Shown here in pieces: positions 1-7,837 of a DNA stretch of 64,000 nucleotides (its first letter is position 1; each line of letters opens with the position of its first letter). The notes beneath the pieces are model-generated. The model ran no database searches. It was given only the letters and a program-made list of their open reading frames with translations, and was not told where the DNA came from. Position numbers and translations under genes: made by a program. Where the stretch lies: positions 372,001 through 436,000 of the forward strand of contig NZ_MACF01000046.1 in NCBI RefSeq assembly GCF_001884045.1, read 5' to 3'. Origin of the DNA: Bacillus mobilis. Lineage in GTDB: Bacteria; Bacillota; Bacilli; Bacillales; Bacillaceae_G.

Positions 1-1141
1 ATACAGAATTGGCTTTTCTCTCTATATGTAAAATAGGATGGTCAAATGTTTTTGTATGGGTAAGGATGGGAAGTTCTATTTTTTTCTTGTTTTTTGAAAG
101 GTAAGTTTGTCCTTTTTGTGACATGCCTAGTAGACGAATGTACGGTGCATGCTGCTCTATATTTGCGCTATGTATTTCTTCTTTTGTTGTATTTGTTAAA
201 ATGTGTGTACAAGCTCTTTGTAATCTAGTCCACGTATAACGCTTCGTTTTTAATGCTTCCATGAATGAATGGAAGGAGGAGCTGGTTTGTATTTTTGATA
301 AAATACGATGCTCTAAACCTTCTTCTATTTCATATATATGTCGTAAGTCTTCCGGAGACATCGTCATGAGTTTGTATTTAAAAAATGGAAAGTATTGTTC
401 CCAATTATGTAAAATCCCGTAGTTTTGTTTGTAACTTGCTAAAAGAGAAGCAGTCGCTTTTGGGATAAAAGGTTTAATTTCTGCAAAAGAACTATTTTCG
501 CTAAAAAGTTGCTTACGAATACTAGTTGCGCTTGCAATATGTTGATCGCTAAATGTTTCATCATGATAATGAGATGCGAATCTTTTTATCGTTTGTGCTT
601 GTATAGAACTATTTTGTAAGAAAATTGATTTCATGTATTGGAATCCTAATATGTTATTCGGTTGTGACATGTCTATGTTTTTTTCGGATGGTAAAATGTG
701 TAGGAAGGCGTCAGATGTAGCTTTTGCGTAACTGTTACCCGCATTCATAAATTGCTTTACAAGACGATTAAAAGTCTCTTCTTCATTTTTTTGCACAGAG
801 ATGGTGTTATGAAAATTTTCGATCTGTCCATCTTCACTACCGAAACAAATTTCAGAAACGTGTAGAGCGTTTAAAATGGAAATAGCACCATTTGCAAAGG
901 TTTCAGCCTTTTGTGTTGAAAAGGCATATGGAAGCTCTACAACAAGGTCTACACCGCATGATAAGGCCATTTTGGTACGATACCATTTGGATAGGAGCGC
1001 TGGCTCACCACGCTGTAAAAAAGGGCCACTCATAACAGCGATTGTAATATCAGCGTGTGTTAACTTTTTTGTTTGTTGCACATGATAATCATGACCGTTA
1101 TGAAAAGGGTTATATTCAACAACAATACCACTGGCTTTTAT
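1..1141 (-). CDS. ylbM: tRNA(Met) cytidine acetate ligase (TmcAL/YlbM), 3' end beyond window
   Basis: Family knowledge: YlbM/TmcAL activates acetate with ATP and makes N4-acetylcytidine at the wobble base of elongator tRNA-Met. About 380 codons lie in the window; the C-terminus runs off the left edge. Reading leftward from 1141, the protein begins (I/M)[16 protein letters not shown], which carries the nucleotidyltransferase HxGH-type motif (HNGH, residues 14-17) and a later [11 protein letters not shown] stretch. No ATG, GTG or TTG lies in frame between the upstream stop (near 1196) and codon 21 (GTG at 1081). Starting at that GTG would delete the catalytic motif. The best start is ATA at 1141, eight bases after AAAGGAG. 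The gene is divergent from ylbN, with overlapping promoters. Function is confident from the motif and position; the start codon is inferred. Confidence 0.88.
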   Translation of the reverse strand, partial: MKASGIVVEYNPFHNGHDYHVQQTKKLTHADITIAVMSGPFLQRGEPALLSKWYRTKMALSCGVDLVVELPYAFSTQKAETFANGAISILNALHVSEICFGSEDGQIENFHNTISVQKNEEETFNRLVKQFMNAGNSYAKATSDAFLHILPSEKNIDMSQPNNILGFQYMKSIFLQNSSIQAQTIKRFASHYHDETFSDQHIASATSIRKQLFSENSSFAEIKPFIPKATASLLASYKQNYGILHNWEQYFPFFKYKLMTMSPEDLRHIYEIEEGLEHRILSKIQTSSSFHSFMEALKTKRYTWTRLQRACTHILTNTTKEEIHSANIEQHAPYIRLLGMSQKGQTYLSKNKKKIELPILTHTKTFDHPILHIERKANSV

Positions 1142-1142
1142 G

Positions 1143-1155
1143 GTAATCTCTCCTT
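1143..1155 (-). promoter_or_regulatory. ylbM ribosome binding site pointing to an AUA start
   Basis: On the minus strand, AAAGGAGAG precedes ATTACCATA. GGAG is eight bases from ATA (1141-1139) but only two from ATT (1147), so AUA has the better spacing. Both are rare non-canonical starts. Confidence 0.65.
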
Positions 1156-1215
1156 TCGATGTAGCATCTTTTTGAAAAACGTGATACTCTATATATTATT
1201 TACTATGATGACTTC

Positions 1216-1244
1216 ATTATAGTGTAAAGAAAAAACATTGACAA
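1216..1244 (-). promoter_or_regulatory. sigma-A promoter for ylbM
   Basis: On the minus strand, TTGTCA (1244-1239), a 17-base spacer and TATAAT (1221-1216) form a near-consensus sigma-A promoter. It predicts a transcript start near 1209. Its -35 occupies the same bases as the -35 of the rightward ylbN promoter. Confidence 0.8.
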
Positions 1245-1266
1245 ATATAAAATGGCTAGCTATAAT
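1238..1266 (+). promoter_or_regulatory. sigma-A promoter for ylbN-rpmF
   Basis: TTGACA (1238-1243), a 17-base spacer and TATAAT (1261-1266) are a perfect consensus match. It sits 28 bases before the ylbN start and reads into ylbN and rpmF. Confidence 0.9.
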
Positions 1267-1294
1267 TTTGTTTGTTGCCTTGAGGTGATATGAT

Positions 1295-1795
1295 ATGAAA
1301 TGGTCCATCCATCAATTGAATAAATTGAGAAATAAAGGATTGACATTGGATGAGATGGTAGATGTAAGTGAGCTACAAGAGGTCGAGAAAGATATTCGTG
1401 AAATTAATCCTGTTCATGTAACAGGAAGGGTTGATTTTGGCTCCGGTAAGTTTACGTTCCATCTACATATAACTGGAAGCATGGTTTTACCATGTTCTCG
1501 CTCTTTAGTAGATGTGACATTACCATTTGACATTAAAACAACTGAGGTGTTCCAAACTTCACAAGAAGAATTTGAAACTGAAGCTGAAATTCATTGTTTA
1601 GAAGGAGAAGTACTTGACTTACTGCCCGTAATCAAGGAAAATATACTTTTGGAGATTCCAATGCAAATTTTCAGTGATGATGTTTCTGGTGGAGCACCGA
1701 TGCAAGGTCAAGACTGGCAAGTGATTTCGGAAGAAAACAAAGAAAAGACTGTTGATCCACGATTAGCAGGACTTGCAAAGTTTTTTGACAAATAA
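1295..1795 (+). CDS. ylbN: DUF177 family protein YlbN (YceD-like)
   Basis: 166 residues, the usual length for the DUF177/YceD family, which is linked in bacteria and plastids to 23S rRNA accumulation and is typically found just upstream of rpmF. The central part shows the family hallmark around [15 protein letters not shown] (about residues 65-80), and the C-terminal half has the acidic [13 protein letters not shown] segment. ATG at 1295 follows a TTGAGGTGAT Shine-Dalgarno. It is the first gene of a two-gene unit with ribosomal protein L32 and has a consensus promoter upstream. The family and context are clear; the biochemical role is not established by the sequence. Confidence 0.9.
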
Positions 1796-1856
1796 TCGGA
1801 AGACTGGTTTAGGCCTTCATATGAAAATAACTATTTCTTTTAAGGAGGTGGGAAGA

Positions 1857-2030
1857 ATGGCTGTACCTTTTAGAAGAACTTCTAAAACAGTAAAAAGAAA
1901 GCGTCGTACGCATTTCAAATTATCAGTACCTGGTATGGTAGAGTGCCCAAGCTGTGGTGAAGCGAAATTAGCTCACCGTGTATGTAAAGCATGCGGTACT
2001 TACAAAGGTAAAGAAGTAATCAGCAAGTAA
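1857..2030 (+). CDS. rpmF: 50S ribosomal protein L32
   Basis: 57 residues starting [17 protein letters not shown], the invariant L32 N-terminus. Four cysteines in a CPSC...CKAC arrangement (residues 30-46) form the zinc-binding C+ type ribbon, so this is the zinc-containing version of L32. The start at 1857 is set by AAGGAGGTGGGAAG just upstream and by the known N-terminus; an in-frame longer reading from 1773 overlaps ylbN and is rejected. It is co-transcribed with ylbN and ends at a strong palindromic terminator. Confidence 0.98.
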
Positions 2031-2037
2031 TTGCGGG

Positions 2038-2078
2038 AAATAAACGTAGAAGATATCTTCTACGTTTATTTTTTTTTT
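2038..2078 (+). terminator. intrinsic terminator after rpmF
   Basis: A perfect 34-base palindrome with 17-base arms (2038-2054 and 2055-2071, core AGAAGATATCTTCT) is followed by a run of T. It closes the ylbN-rpmF unit. Confidence 0.9.
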
Positions 2079-2160
2079 GTCTTATTCTTCATTTGTTGTA
2101 TTCTATCTTTTCTAGTAACTGCATATGTTTAATAAAAAATGCATAGGGAGGACTAGAGAG

Positions 2161-2667
2161 ATGGCGACAACAAGACAAGATGCTTGGACTGATGATGAAG
2201 ATTTGCTTCTGGCAGAAGTAGTACTCCGGCATATTCAAGAAGGTGGAACGCAATTATCTGCCTTTAAAGAAGTGGGAAGACATTTATCTCGTACACCAGC
2301 AGCATGTGGATTTAGATGGAATTCTTACGTTAGGAAGCAATACAAAGAACGTATCGAAGAAGCGAAGCAACTACGTAAAGTAGAAAATTATGAAGTGAAA
2401 GAGACGAAAGTATTAGAGCCCACGTCAATTACTTTGAATGATGTTATTGATTTCTTGCAAAATTATAAAGATGAAAACTCCTTAATGATGTTGCAACAGC
2501 AAATTGAATCGTTACAAACAGAGAGAGAGAGTCTTTTGGAGCGATTATCAGTATATGAGGAAGAATATAGAACATTGCTTGATTATATCGATCAAAAAAG
2601 AAGTGTAATGGTAGCAGAAAGAAATAGTGTTCGTTCGAATGGGAAGTTAGAAAAGTTAAAGAAATAA
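2161..2667 (+). CDS. rsfA: RsfA-type prespore transcriptional regulator
   Basis: 168 residues. The N-terminal 60 residues form a Myb/SANT-like DNA-binding domain ([13 protein letters not shown] near residues 8-20, then [12 protein letters not shown] and [11 protein letters not shown]). The C-terminal half is a predicted coiled coil ([13 protein letters not shown] onward). This is the layout of RsfA, which modulates the sigma-F regulon in the forespore of B. subtilis. ATG at 2161 is chosen because AGGGAGG lies about ten bases upstream and the protein begins [10 protein letters not shown]; an earlier ATG at 2125 has no such site. It is a single gene between two terminators. Several RsfA paralogues are normal in this group, so equivalence to B. 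subtilis rsfA is likely but not proven. Confidence 0.85.
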   Translation: MATTRQDAWTDDEDLLLAEVVLRHIQEGGTQLSAFKEVGRHLSRTPAACGFRWNSYVRKQYKERIEEAKQLRKVENYEVKETKVLEPTSITLNDVIDFLQNYKDENSLMMLQQQIESLQTERESLLERLSVYEEEYRTLLDYIDQKRSVMVAERNSVRSNGKLEKLKK

Positions 2668-2700
2668 AAAAACAGCTGCTATGTAGCTGTTTTTTTTATT
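2667..2700. terminator. bidirectional terminator between rsfA and ylbP
   Basis: AAAAAACAGCT and AGCTGTTTTTT arms flank a short GCTATGT loop. The A-run on the left and T-run on the right let it serve both the rightward rsfA and the leftward acetyltransferase, whose stop is at 2703. Confidence 0.85.
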
Positions 2701-2702
2701 TC

Positions 2703-3176
2703 TTATGCAGACTCTTCATTTGTAACCGCATTCAAATTTGTTTCTGGTTTCCAAACATAAAAATCACCATCGGGTACTGATACAGGCTGGAAATTTAATT
2801 TATCCCAAAAACCAGCTGAATGGATACGTGCGATCGTTTTAATTGGGAACTGTAGCCCCTTCGCATAATTTACAAGCATTTCTCCGAATCCTTGTTTTTG
2901 GAAAGTTGGTAATACTTCAAGTTTATAGAGTTCTAGGTAAGTACCTGTAATTTCGAATGGTTCCCCGCCGTTTCTTTTCATATATAGACTCATACGTGCA
3001 ATTAGTGATCCGCCATAATAAATACCGTAATATGGAGATTCACTATCATTTTCAATAATATTTGCCTGTAATTCTTCTAACATGGATAGTTCTTGAGCTC
3101 CGCAACCTTTAAATTTTTTAAACTCGTCTAATGTTTTATAATTGATGAGCAAGCGCTCAACTTTTGGGAATCCCAT
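2703..3176 (-). CDS. ylbP: GNAT family N-acetyltransferase YlbP
   Basis: 157 residues with the GNAT fold signature: a beta-4 strand YLELYKLEVLP (about 82-92) followed by the acetyl-CoA-binding turn TFQKQGFGEMLVNYA (about 93-107), a form of the Q/RxxGxG/A motif. The ATG at 3176 is preceded on the minus strand by AAAAGGATG. YlbP sits at this place in B. subtilis, next to ylbQ/panE and bshC. The substrate is unknown. It converges on rsfA and shares its terminator. Confidence 0.87.
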   Translation of the reverse strand: MGFPKVERLLINYKTLDEFKKFKGCGAQELSMLEELQANIIENDSESPYYGIYYGGSLIARMSLYMKRNGGEPFEITGTYLELYKLEVLPTFQKQGFGEMLVNYAKGLQFPIKTIARIHSAGFWDKLNFQPVSVPDGDFYVWKPETNLNAVTNEESA

Positions 3177-3369
3177 AACATCACATCCTTTTCTTGTCTC
3201 GTTGAATGCAGAAAAGTAAAAATATTTATAATAATATTATAACTCATTTTTTTATTTTTATGAAGATTATAGTATATTTCTTTTATTATTTTTTTGAGGA
3301 TTTGCTAAACTAAGAGTAGAAGTATATGAATAGGTAGTATATACATATTGAAGAAGAGGTTGCATTTGT
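3177..3369. other. intergenic region, AT-rich
   Basis: Extremely AT-rich spacer between the leftward ylbP and the rightward panE side. Several TATAAT-like hexamers occur on both strands by composition alone; I cannot pick one with a convincing -35. The following segment holds a broken gene. Confidence 0.5.
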
Positions 3370-3554
3370 TTGTCAAAGAGCAATGAAATTGTAAACTGTA
3401 TTCATGCAATTAAGGAAGATAAAGTGAAACTGTAATCGGTGGGATTTGTTCACCTGTAGTTAATTATGATTCCGCGCCAATCAGGTTTTTGCGGGATGAA
3501 AAGGGGGAGGGAAAAGGGACTTATGTAACGTGTTCATATGAGTTCCTTGTGTGA
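3370..3554 (+). pseudogene. frameshifted small gene upstream of panE
   Basis: Two adjacent open stretches look like one broken gene. The first starts at TTG 3370 (MSKSNEIVNCIHAIKEDKVK), nine bases after AAGAAGAGGT, and stops at 3433-3435. The second is in the -1 frame, open from 3423, reads TVIGGICSPVVNYDSAPIRF and on to a TGA at 3552-3554 that overlaps the panE start. One missing A in the GTGAAACTG run at 3424-3432 would join them into about 61 codons ending in translational coupling with panE. I do not recognise the product. It could also be non-coding; the end-to-end fit with panE is the main argument. Confidence 0.45.
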
Positions 3555-4441
3555 AAATGAAAATCGGAATTGTAGGACCAGGAGCGATCGGTCTATTGTA
3601 TGCATTTTATTTACAAAAAAGTAAGCAAAATGTTACGTTGTTTACAAGGACAGCTAAACAGGCTGAGGAATTGAATGTAACGGGTGTAACTTGTATGAGG
3701 GAGGGGGAATCTGAAACGGTATTCCCGCCTGTTTTACCAATAGAAAGTATGCTAGATCAGAAGCTAGACTATATATTTATTGCTGTTAAGCAATATCATA
3801 TAACTGACATACTGCCTTTTGTGCGAGGGGAATCCTCATTAATCTTTTTGCAAAATGGAATGTCGCATCTTCATGCTATGAAGCAAATCGGGAATGAAAA
3901 TATTGCGGTTGGGATTGTAGAGCATGGTGCGAAAAAAGAAGAAAAACATATCGTTTATCATACAGGGATAGGTGTAACGAAGTTTGGAATCGTGCACGGC
4001 CAGTCTATGCAGTTTGAAAAAATATTTAATTGTTTTCCTTTTCCTCATTTTCCGATTCAAATAGAAGATGATTGGAAGAATGTTATGCACAAAAAATTAG
4101 TAGTTAATGTATGTATCAATCCATTGACAGCATTATTACAAGTTCAGAACGGAGAGTTGATTACGAACCCATTTTTTTATCGATTGATGGAACAAGTATT
4201 TCAGGAAGTCGTCTTTCTCGTTAAAGAAGAAAAAGAAATGGTATGGGAAATGGTACGCCGCGTATGTGAAAGAACGTCTCATAATACATCATCTATGCTG
4301 GCGGATGTCAGAGCGAATAGACAAACGGAAATTGGTGCGATTGTTGGATATGTGATAGAAGAAGCTAAGAAACAGCAACGATCTGTTCCAACACTTCAAT
4401 TTTTGTTCAATGCAATAAAAGGATTAGAAGTAAAAGAATAA
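3551..4441 (+). CDS. panE: 2-dehydropantoate 2-reductase (ketopantoate reductase)
   Basis: 296 residues. NADPH-dependent reduction of ketopantoate to pantoate in coenzyme A synthesis. The N-terminus has the Rossmann motif GIVGPGAIGLLYA (about 5-17), then FIAVKQYH, LQNGM and the catalytic-lysine region KKLVVNVCINPLTALL (about 178-194), all PanE hallmarks. The start is GTG 3551 or ATG 3557 (MKMKIGIVG or MKIGIVG); no good Shine-Dalgarno precedes either. The start overlaps the TGA of the broken frame just upstream, which suggests it was once translated by coupling. It corresponds to ylbQ at the same position in B. subtilis. B. cereus-group genomes can carry another panE paralogue elsewhere. Confidence 0.9.
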   Translation: MKMKIGIVGPGAIGLLYAFYLQKSKQNVTLFTRTAKQAEELNVTGVTCMREGESETVFPPVLPIESMLDQKLDYIFIAVKQYHITDILPFVRGESSLIFLQNGMSHLHAMKQIGNENIAVGIVEHGAKKEEKHIVYHTGIGVTKFGIVHGQSMQFEKIFNCFPFPHFPIQIEDDWKNVMHKKLVVNVCINPLTALLQVQNGELITNPFFYRLMEQVFQEVVFLVKEEKEMVWEMVRRVCERTSHNTSSMLADVRANRQTEIGAIVGYVIEEAKKQQRSVPTLQFLFNAIKGLEVKE

Positions 4442-4520
4442 GTGTAATTCTTTGCTTTTACGGGCAACATTGACTACAATGTGGATTGGTGAGAGAACAG
4501 GATACGAAAGGAAGAATTAT

Positions 4521-6137
4521 ATGGAGATAAAAGAGATCTCTGTTCCGCAACAAGGTGTTGTAGCGGACTATATGAACGGTAAAAAAGAGATACAGTCGTG
4601 TTTTGACTATATGTTAACAGAAGATGCTTTTAAGCAGCGTGTACATGATTTGCGTGAGAGGGAGTTTTTCCGCCAAGATTTAGTAGCGCATTTATTAGAA
4701 TATAATACAAAATTACAAGCGGGAGAAGCTACGATTCAAAATGTAAAAGCGCTTGGAGATGAAAATACATATGTTGTTATAGCTGGACAACAAGCTGGGT
4801 TATTAACTGGACCACTTTATACAATTCATAAAATTATTTCAGTTTTACAGCTTGCCAGAGAAAAGGAAGAAAGTTTAGGTGTTAAAGTTGTTCCTGTTTT
4901 CTGGATTGCTGGTGAAGACCATGATATGGATGAAATTAATCATACTTTTGTAACGAAGAATAAAAAAATAAAAAAGACTATTTTTCATGATCGTAATCCG
5001 AAAAAAGCGAGTGCTTCAGAGTCTGAGCTTTCTTTGGAAGACTGTAGAAAGTGGATTGAAGAAATTTTCAAAACATACCCTGAAACGAATTTTACAAAGG
5101 ATGTATTGCAATTTATTGATGATTCTTTGGGGAAATCGAATACGTATGTAGATTTCTTTGGCCATCTTATTATGAAAATGTTCGTGAATTCTGGTTTAAT
5201 TCTTGTCGATTCGCATCATCCTGAATTAAGAAAATTAGAAGTGCCGTTTTTCAAGCGAATTATAGGTAAGTATAAAGAAGTGCAAGAGGGGCTTCATAAC
5301 CAACAGGAAGTAATTAAAGAATTAGGATATAAACCGATTATTGAAACAAAGTATAATGCAGTGCATATATTCATGGAAATTGATAACGAGCGAGTGTTAC
5401 TTGAAGATAATCAAGGAAAGTTCGTTGGGAAGGATGGAGCGTATTCCTTTTCGTATGAGGAATTGATGGAAGAGATGGAGAGAAGCCCGGAACGCTTTAG
5501 TAATAATGTCGTAACGCGCCCTCTTATGCAAGAGTATGTATTTCCTACGCTCGCGTTTATTGGAGGGCCAGGGGAATTAGCTTACTGGAGTGAATTACAA
5601 CAAGTCTTCCATACTATCGGTTTCCGAATGCCACCTGTCGTTCCGCGTATTACAATCACTTATATAGAGAGGGATATTGCGACAGATTTACACGATTTAC
5701 AATTGCAAGACAGTGATCCGTTTTTAAATAACGTGGATACGCTGCGTGAAAACTGGTTATCTAATCAAATAGAGGAACCGATAGATGATCGATTTGTAGA
5801 GGCGAAAAAAGAAATCATTGATATCCATACGTCATTGCAACAGTTTGTGAAGAAAATAGATCCTGGATTAAGTACGTTTGCAGGGAAAAATGAATTCAAA
5901 ATTAATGAACAAATTGAACTGTTGGAAAGAATGTTGAAAAGAAATGTTGAGAAAAAACATGAAGTGCAGTTAAATAAATTCCGTCGCATACAATTTGCGC
6001 TTCGTCCATTAGGGGCGCCGCAAGAGCGTGTGTGGAGTGTATGTTACTATTTAAATCAGTTCGGTTTGGATTTTGTTGATCGTGTAATGGAAAACCCGTT
6101 TTCTTGGGATGGAAAACATCATGTTATAAAACTATAG
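4521..6137 (+). CDS. bshC: bacillithiol biosynthesis cysteine-adding enzyme
   Basis: 538 residues, matching BshC (YllA) of the B. cereus group almost word for word. BshC is the proposed ligase that adds cysteine to glucosaminyl-malate, the last step of bacillithiol synthesis. Visible family motifs: VVIAGQQAGLLTGPLYTIHK (about 88-107), VFWIAGEDHDMDE (about 130-142) and FIGGPGELAYWSEL (about 357-370); the C-terminal third is largely helical. ATG at 4521 (MEIKEISVPQQG) follows GAAAGGAAG; a longer reading from 4452 lacks an RBS. It lies between panE and the dcw cluster, as in other Bacillus. Confidence 0.96.
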   Translation: MEIKEISVPQQGVVADYMNGKKEIQSCFDYMLTEDAFKQRVHDLREREFFRQDLVAHLLEYNTKLQAGEATIQNVKALGDENTYVVIAGQQAGLLTGPLYTIHKIISVLQLAREKEESLGVKVVPVFWIAGEDHDMDEINHTFVTKNKKIKKTIFHDRNPKKASASESELSLEDCRKWIEEIFKTYPETNFTKDVLQFIDDSLGKSNTYVDFFGHLIMKMFVNSGLILVDSHHPELRKLEVPFFKRIIGKYKEVQEGLHNQQEVIKELGYKPIIETKYNAVHIFMEIDNERVLLEDNQGKFVGKDGAYSFSYEELMEEMERSPERFSNNVVTRPLMQEYVFPTLAFIGGPGELAYWSELQQVFHTIGFRMPPVVPRITITYIERDIATDLHDLQLQDSDPFLNNVDTLRENWLSNQIEEPIDDRFVEAKKEIIDIHTSLQQFVKKIDPGLSTFAGKNEFKINEQIELLERMLKRNVEKKHEVQLNKFRRIQFALRPLGAPQERVWSVCYYLNQFGLDFVDRVMENPFSWDGKHHVIKL

Positions 6138-6168
6138 AATCTTGCTCTTAGGAGCAGGATTTTATTTT
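6138..6168 (+). terminator. terminator after bshC
   Basis: AATCTTGCTC and GAGCAGGATT form a 10-bp stem (one G-U) around TTAG, followed by TTATTTTT. It starts immediately after the bshC stop. Confidence 0.85.
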
Positions 6169-6505
6169 TGTTCCGTTGAATTTACTGTGAAGTGAAATTT
6201 TTCTGAATTATTAATTTAAAAATAATGGATATCGTAATTATGCAGGATACTTAAATATATGACAAAATAGCACAAAATGTAAACGTATTATTATCTTTTT
6301 CGACAGTTTTTTATTTAAATTCCCGCAAAAGATGATAAAATTTAGTATATAATAAAAGAAAATAGCGATTTGTATAGTATGCTGCCTTTGTAGGCAAGTT
6401 AAATGAGTCGTTCTTTCATAGTATTTCGTTCTCTAATCGTGAAATGTGCGTTTAGGGGAAGAGATGCATTCAACATAATTAATTGAAAAAAGAGTAGGTG
6501 CAACA
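6169..6505. other. bshC-rsmH intergenic region lacking mraZ
   Basis: About 340 bases with no credible gene. A TATAAT at 6348-6353 is a possible -10 for the dcw cluster, but I cannot match a good -35. Near its 3' end GAGTAGGTG supplies the rsmH ribosome binding site. mraZ (about 143 codons), which normally sits here in Bacillus, is absent, and I see no repeated GTGG-type MraZ boxes. Confidence 0.7.
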
Positions 6506-7438
6506 ATGTTTAAACACGTAACAGTGCTTTTAAAGGAAACAGTAGACGGCTTAGATATAAAGCCAGGTGGTACATATGTAGATTGTACACTGGGGGGAGG
6601 AGGACATAGTTCTTATTTATTATCCCAATTAACTGAAGGTGGAAAATTAATCGCGTTTGATCAAGATGAGATAGCGATTCAAAATGCGAAAGAAAAGTTT
6701 TCTTCATACGGTGAGCAGTTCATAACAGTAAAAAGTAATTTCCGTTATTTATCTGAAAAACTACAGGAATTAGGTATAACAGAAGTAGACGGTATTTTAT
6801 TTGATTTAGGTGTTTCATCCCCGCAATTAGATACACCAGAGCGTGGCTTTAGTTATCATCATGATGCACCGTTAGATATGCGAATGGATCAAGATGCCCC
6901 CTTAACAGCATATGATGTTGTAAACAGCTGGTCATATGAGCAACTTGTAAGAATTTTCTTCCAGTATGGTGAAGAGAAATTTTCAAAACAAATAGCTAGG
7001 AAAATTGAAGCATACCGTGAGAATAAAGCTATTGAAACGACAGCGGAATTAGTAGAACTAATTAAAGAGGGTATCCCAGCTCCTGCTCGTAGAACGGGTG
7101 GACATCCTGCGAAGCGAGTGTTCCAAGCAATCCGTATTGCCGTAAATGATGAATTGAAAGTATTTGAAGAAGCGTTGGAATCTGCAATTGAGATGGTCAA
7201 GCCAGGCGGAAGAGTTAGTGTTATAACATTCCATTCTTTAGAAGACCGTATTTGTAAAACGACGTTTAAGCGAAATAGTACAACTCCACAATTGCCACCA
7301 GGATTACCGATTATTCCTGACGAATTTAAGCCGAAATTAAAGCTTATTACAAGAAAACCGATTTTACCTTCTGATATAGAGTTAGAAGAAAATAATCGAG
7401 CGCGTTCTGCGAAATTGAGAATCGCTGAAAAACGATAA
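6506..7438 (+). CDS. rsmH: 16S rRNA (cytosine1402-N4)-methyltransferase RsmH
   Basis: 310 residues, standard length. RsmH (MraW) methylates N4 of C1402 in the 16S rRNA decoding centre using S-adenosylmethionine. Motifs: [15 protein letters not shown] (about 25-39, SAM loop), IAFDQD (about 49-54), [13 protein letters not shown] (about 97-109), [19 protein letters not shown] (about 197-216) and [10 protein letters not shown] (about 238-247). In this window it is the first gene of the dcw cluster because mraZ is missing. ftsL follows after 15 bases. Confidence 0.97.
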   Translation: MFKHVTVLLKETVDGLDIKPGGTYVDCTLGGGGHSSYLLSQLTEGGKLIAFDQDEIAIQNAKEKFSSYGEQFITVKSNFRYLSEKLQELGITEVDGILFDLGVSSPQLDTPERGFSYHHDAPLDMRMDQDAPLTAYDVVNSWSYEQLVRIFFQYGEEKFSKQIARKIEAYRENKAIETTAELVELIKEGIPAPARRTGGHPAKRVFQAIRIAVNDELKVFEEALESAIEMVKPGGRVSVITFHSLEDRICKTTFKRNSTTPQLPPGLPIIPDEFKPKLKLITRKPILPSDIELEENNRARSAKLRIAEKR

Positions 7439-7453
7439 AAAGGGGAGAGAGGT

Positions 7454-7816
7454 ATGAGTAACTTAGCTGTAAAGTACAAACAACAAGCGCAAGAAGAGGT
7501 ACAGATTCAAACGCCCCCACAGCAAATGGTTCAGCCAAAAGCTAAAGCGAAGATTACAAGAATCGAAAAACTGTTGTATGTAGCATTTATTGGCTTTTTA
7601 TTGTATGCCTGTGTAGCGTTTATTGGAAATAAAGCAGGCCTTTATCAAGTTAATGTAGAAGCAGCGACGATAGAACAAAAGATTGTGCAGCAGCAAAAAG
7701 AGAATCAAGAGTTACAGGCTGAAGTAGAGAAGTTAAGTCGCTATGAACGAATCGCTGAAGTTGCAAAAAAACACGGGCTAGAAATTAATGCGAATAATGT
7801 GAAGGGCCTCAAATAA
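7454..7816 (+). CDS. ftsL: cell division protein FtsL
   Basis: 120 residues. Bitopic divisome protein that works with DivIB and DivIC to activate septal peptidoglycan synthesis. Order: a short cytoplasmic tail rich in Q and K, one membrane segment LLYVAFIGFLLYACVAFIG (about 39-57), then an extracellular coiled coil (IEQKIVQQQKENQELQAEVEKL, about 73-94) ending in the typical YERIAEVAKKHGLEI segment. Start at 7454 with GGGGAGAGGT upstream. It lies between rsmH and pbpB, its conserved position. In B. subtilis FtsL is unstable and rate-limiting for division. Confidence 0.93.
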   Translation: MSNLAVKYKQQAQEEVQIQTPPQQMVQPKAKAKITRIEKLLYVAFIGFLLYACVAFIGNKAGLYQVNVEAATIEQKIVQQQKENQELQAEVEKLSRYERIAEVAKKHGLEINANNVKGLK

Positions 7817-7837
7817 GGCAATAGGTGTGAAGGGAAA

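Noticed and set aside
1-1081. GTG at 1081 as the start of ylbM
   Set aside because: It would remove the first 20 residues, including the HNGH catalytic motif, and has no good Shine-Dalgarno.
876-1085. Rightward 69-codon frame inside ylbM
   Set aside because: Antisense shadow of ylbM with no RBS and no family features.
3418-3440. Programmed -1 frameshift joining the two small frames before panE
   Set aside because: No slippery heptamer or downstream structure is evident; a one-base deletion explains it more simply.
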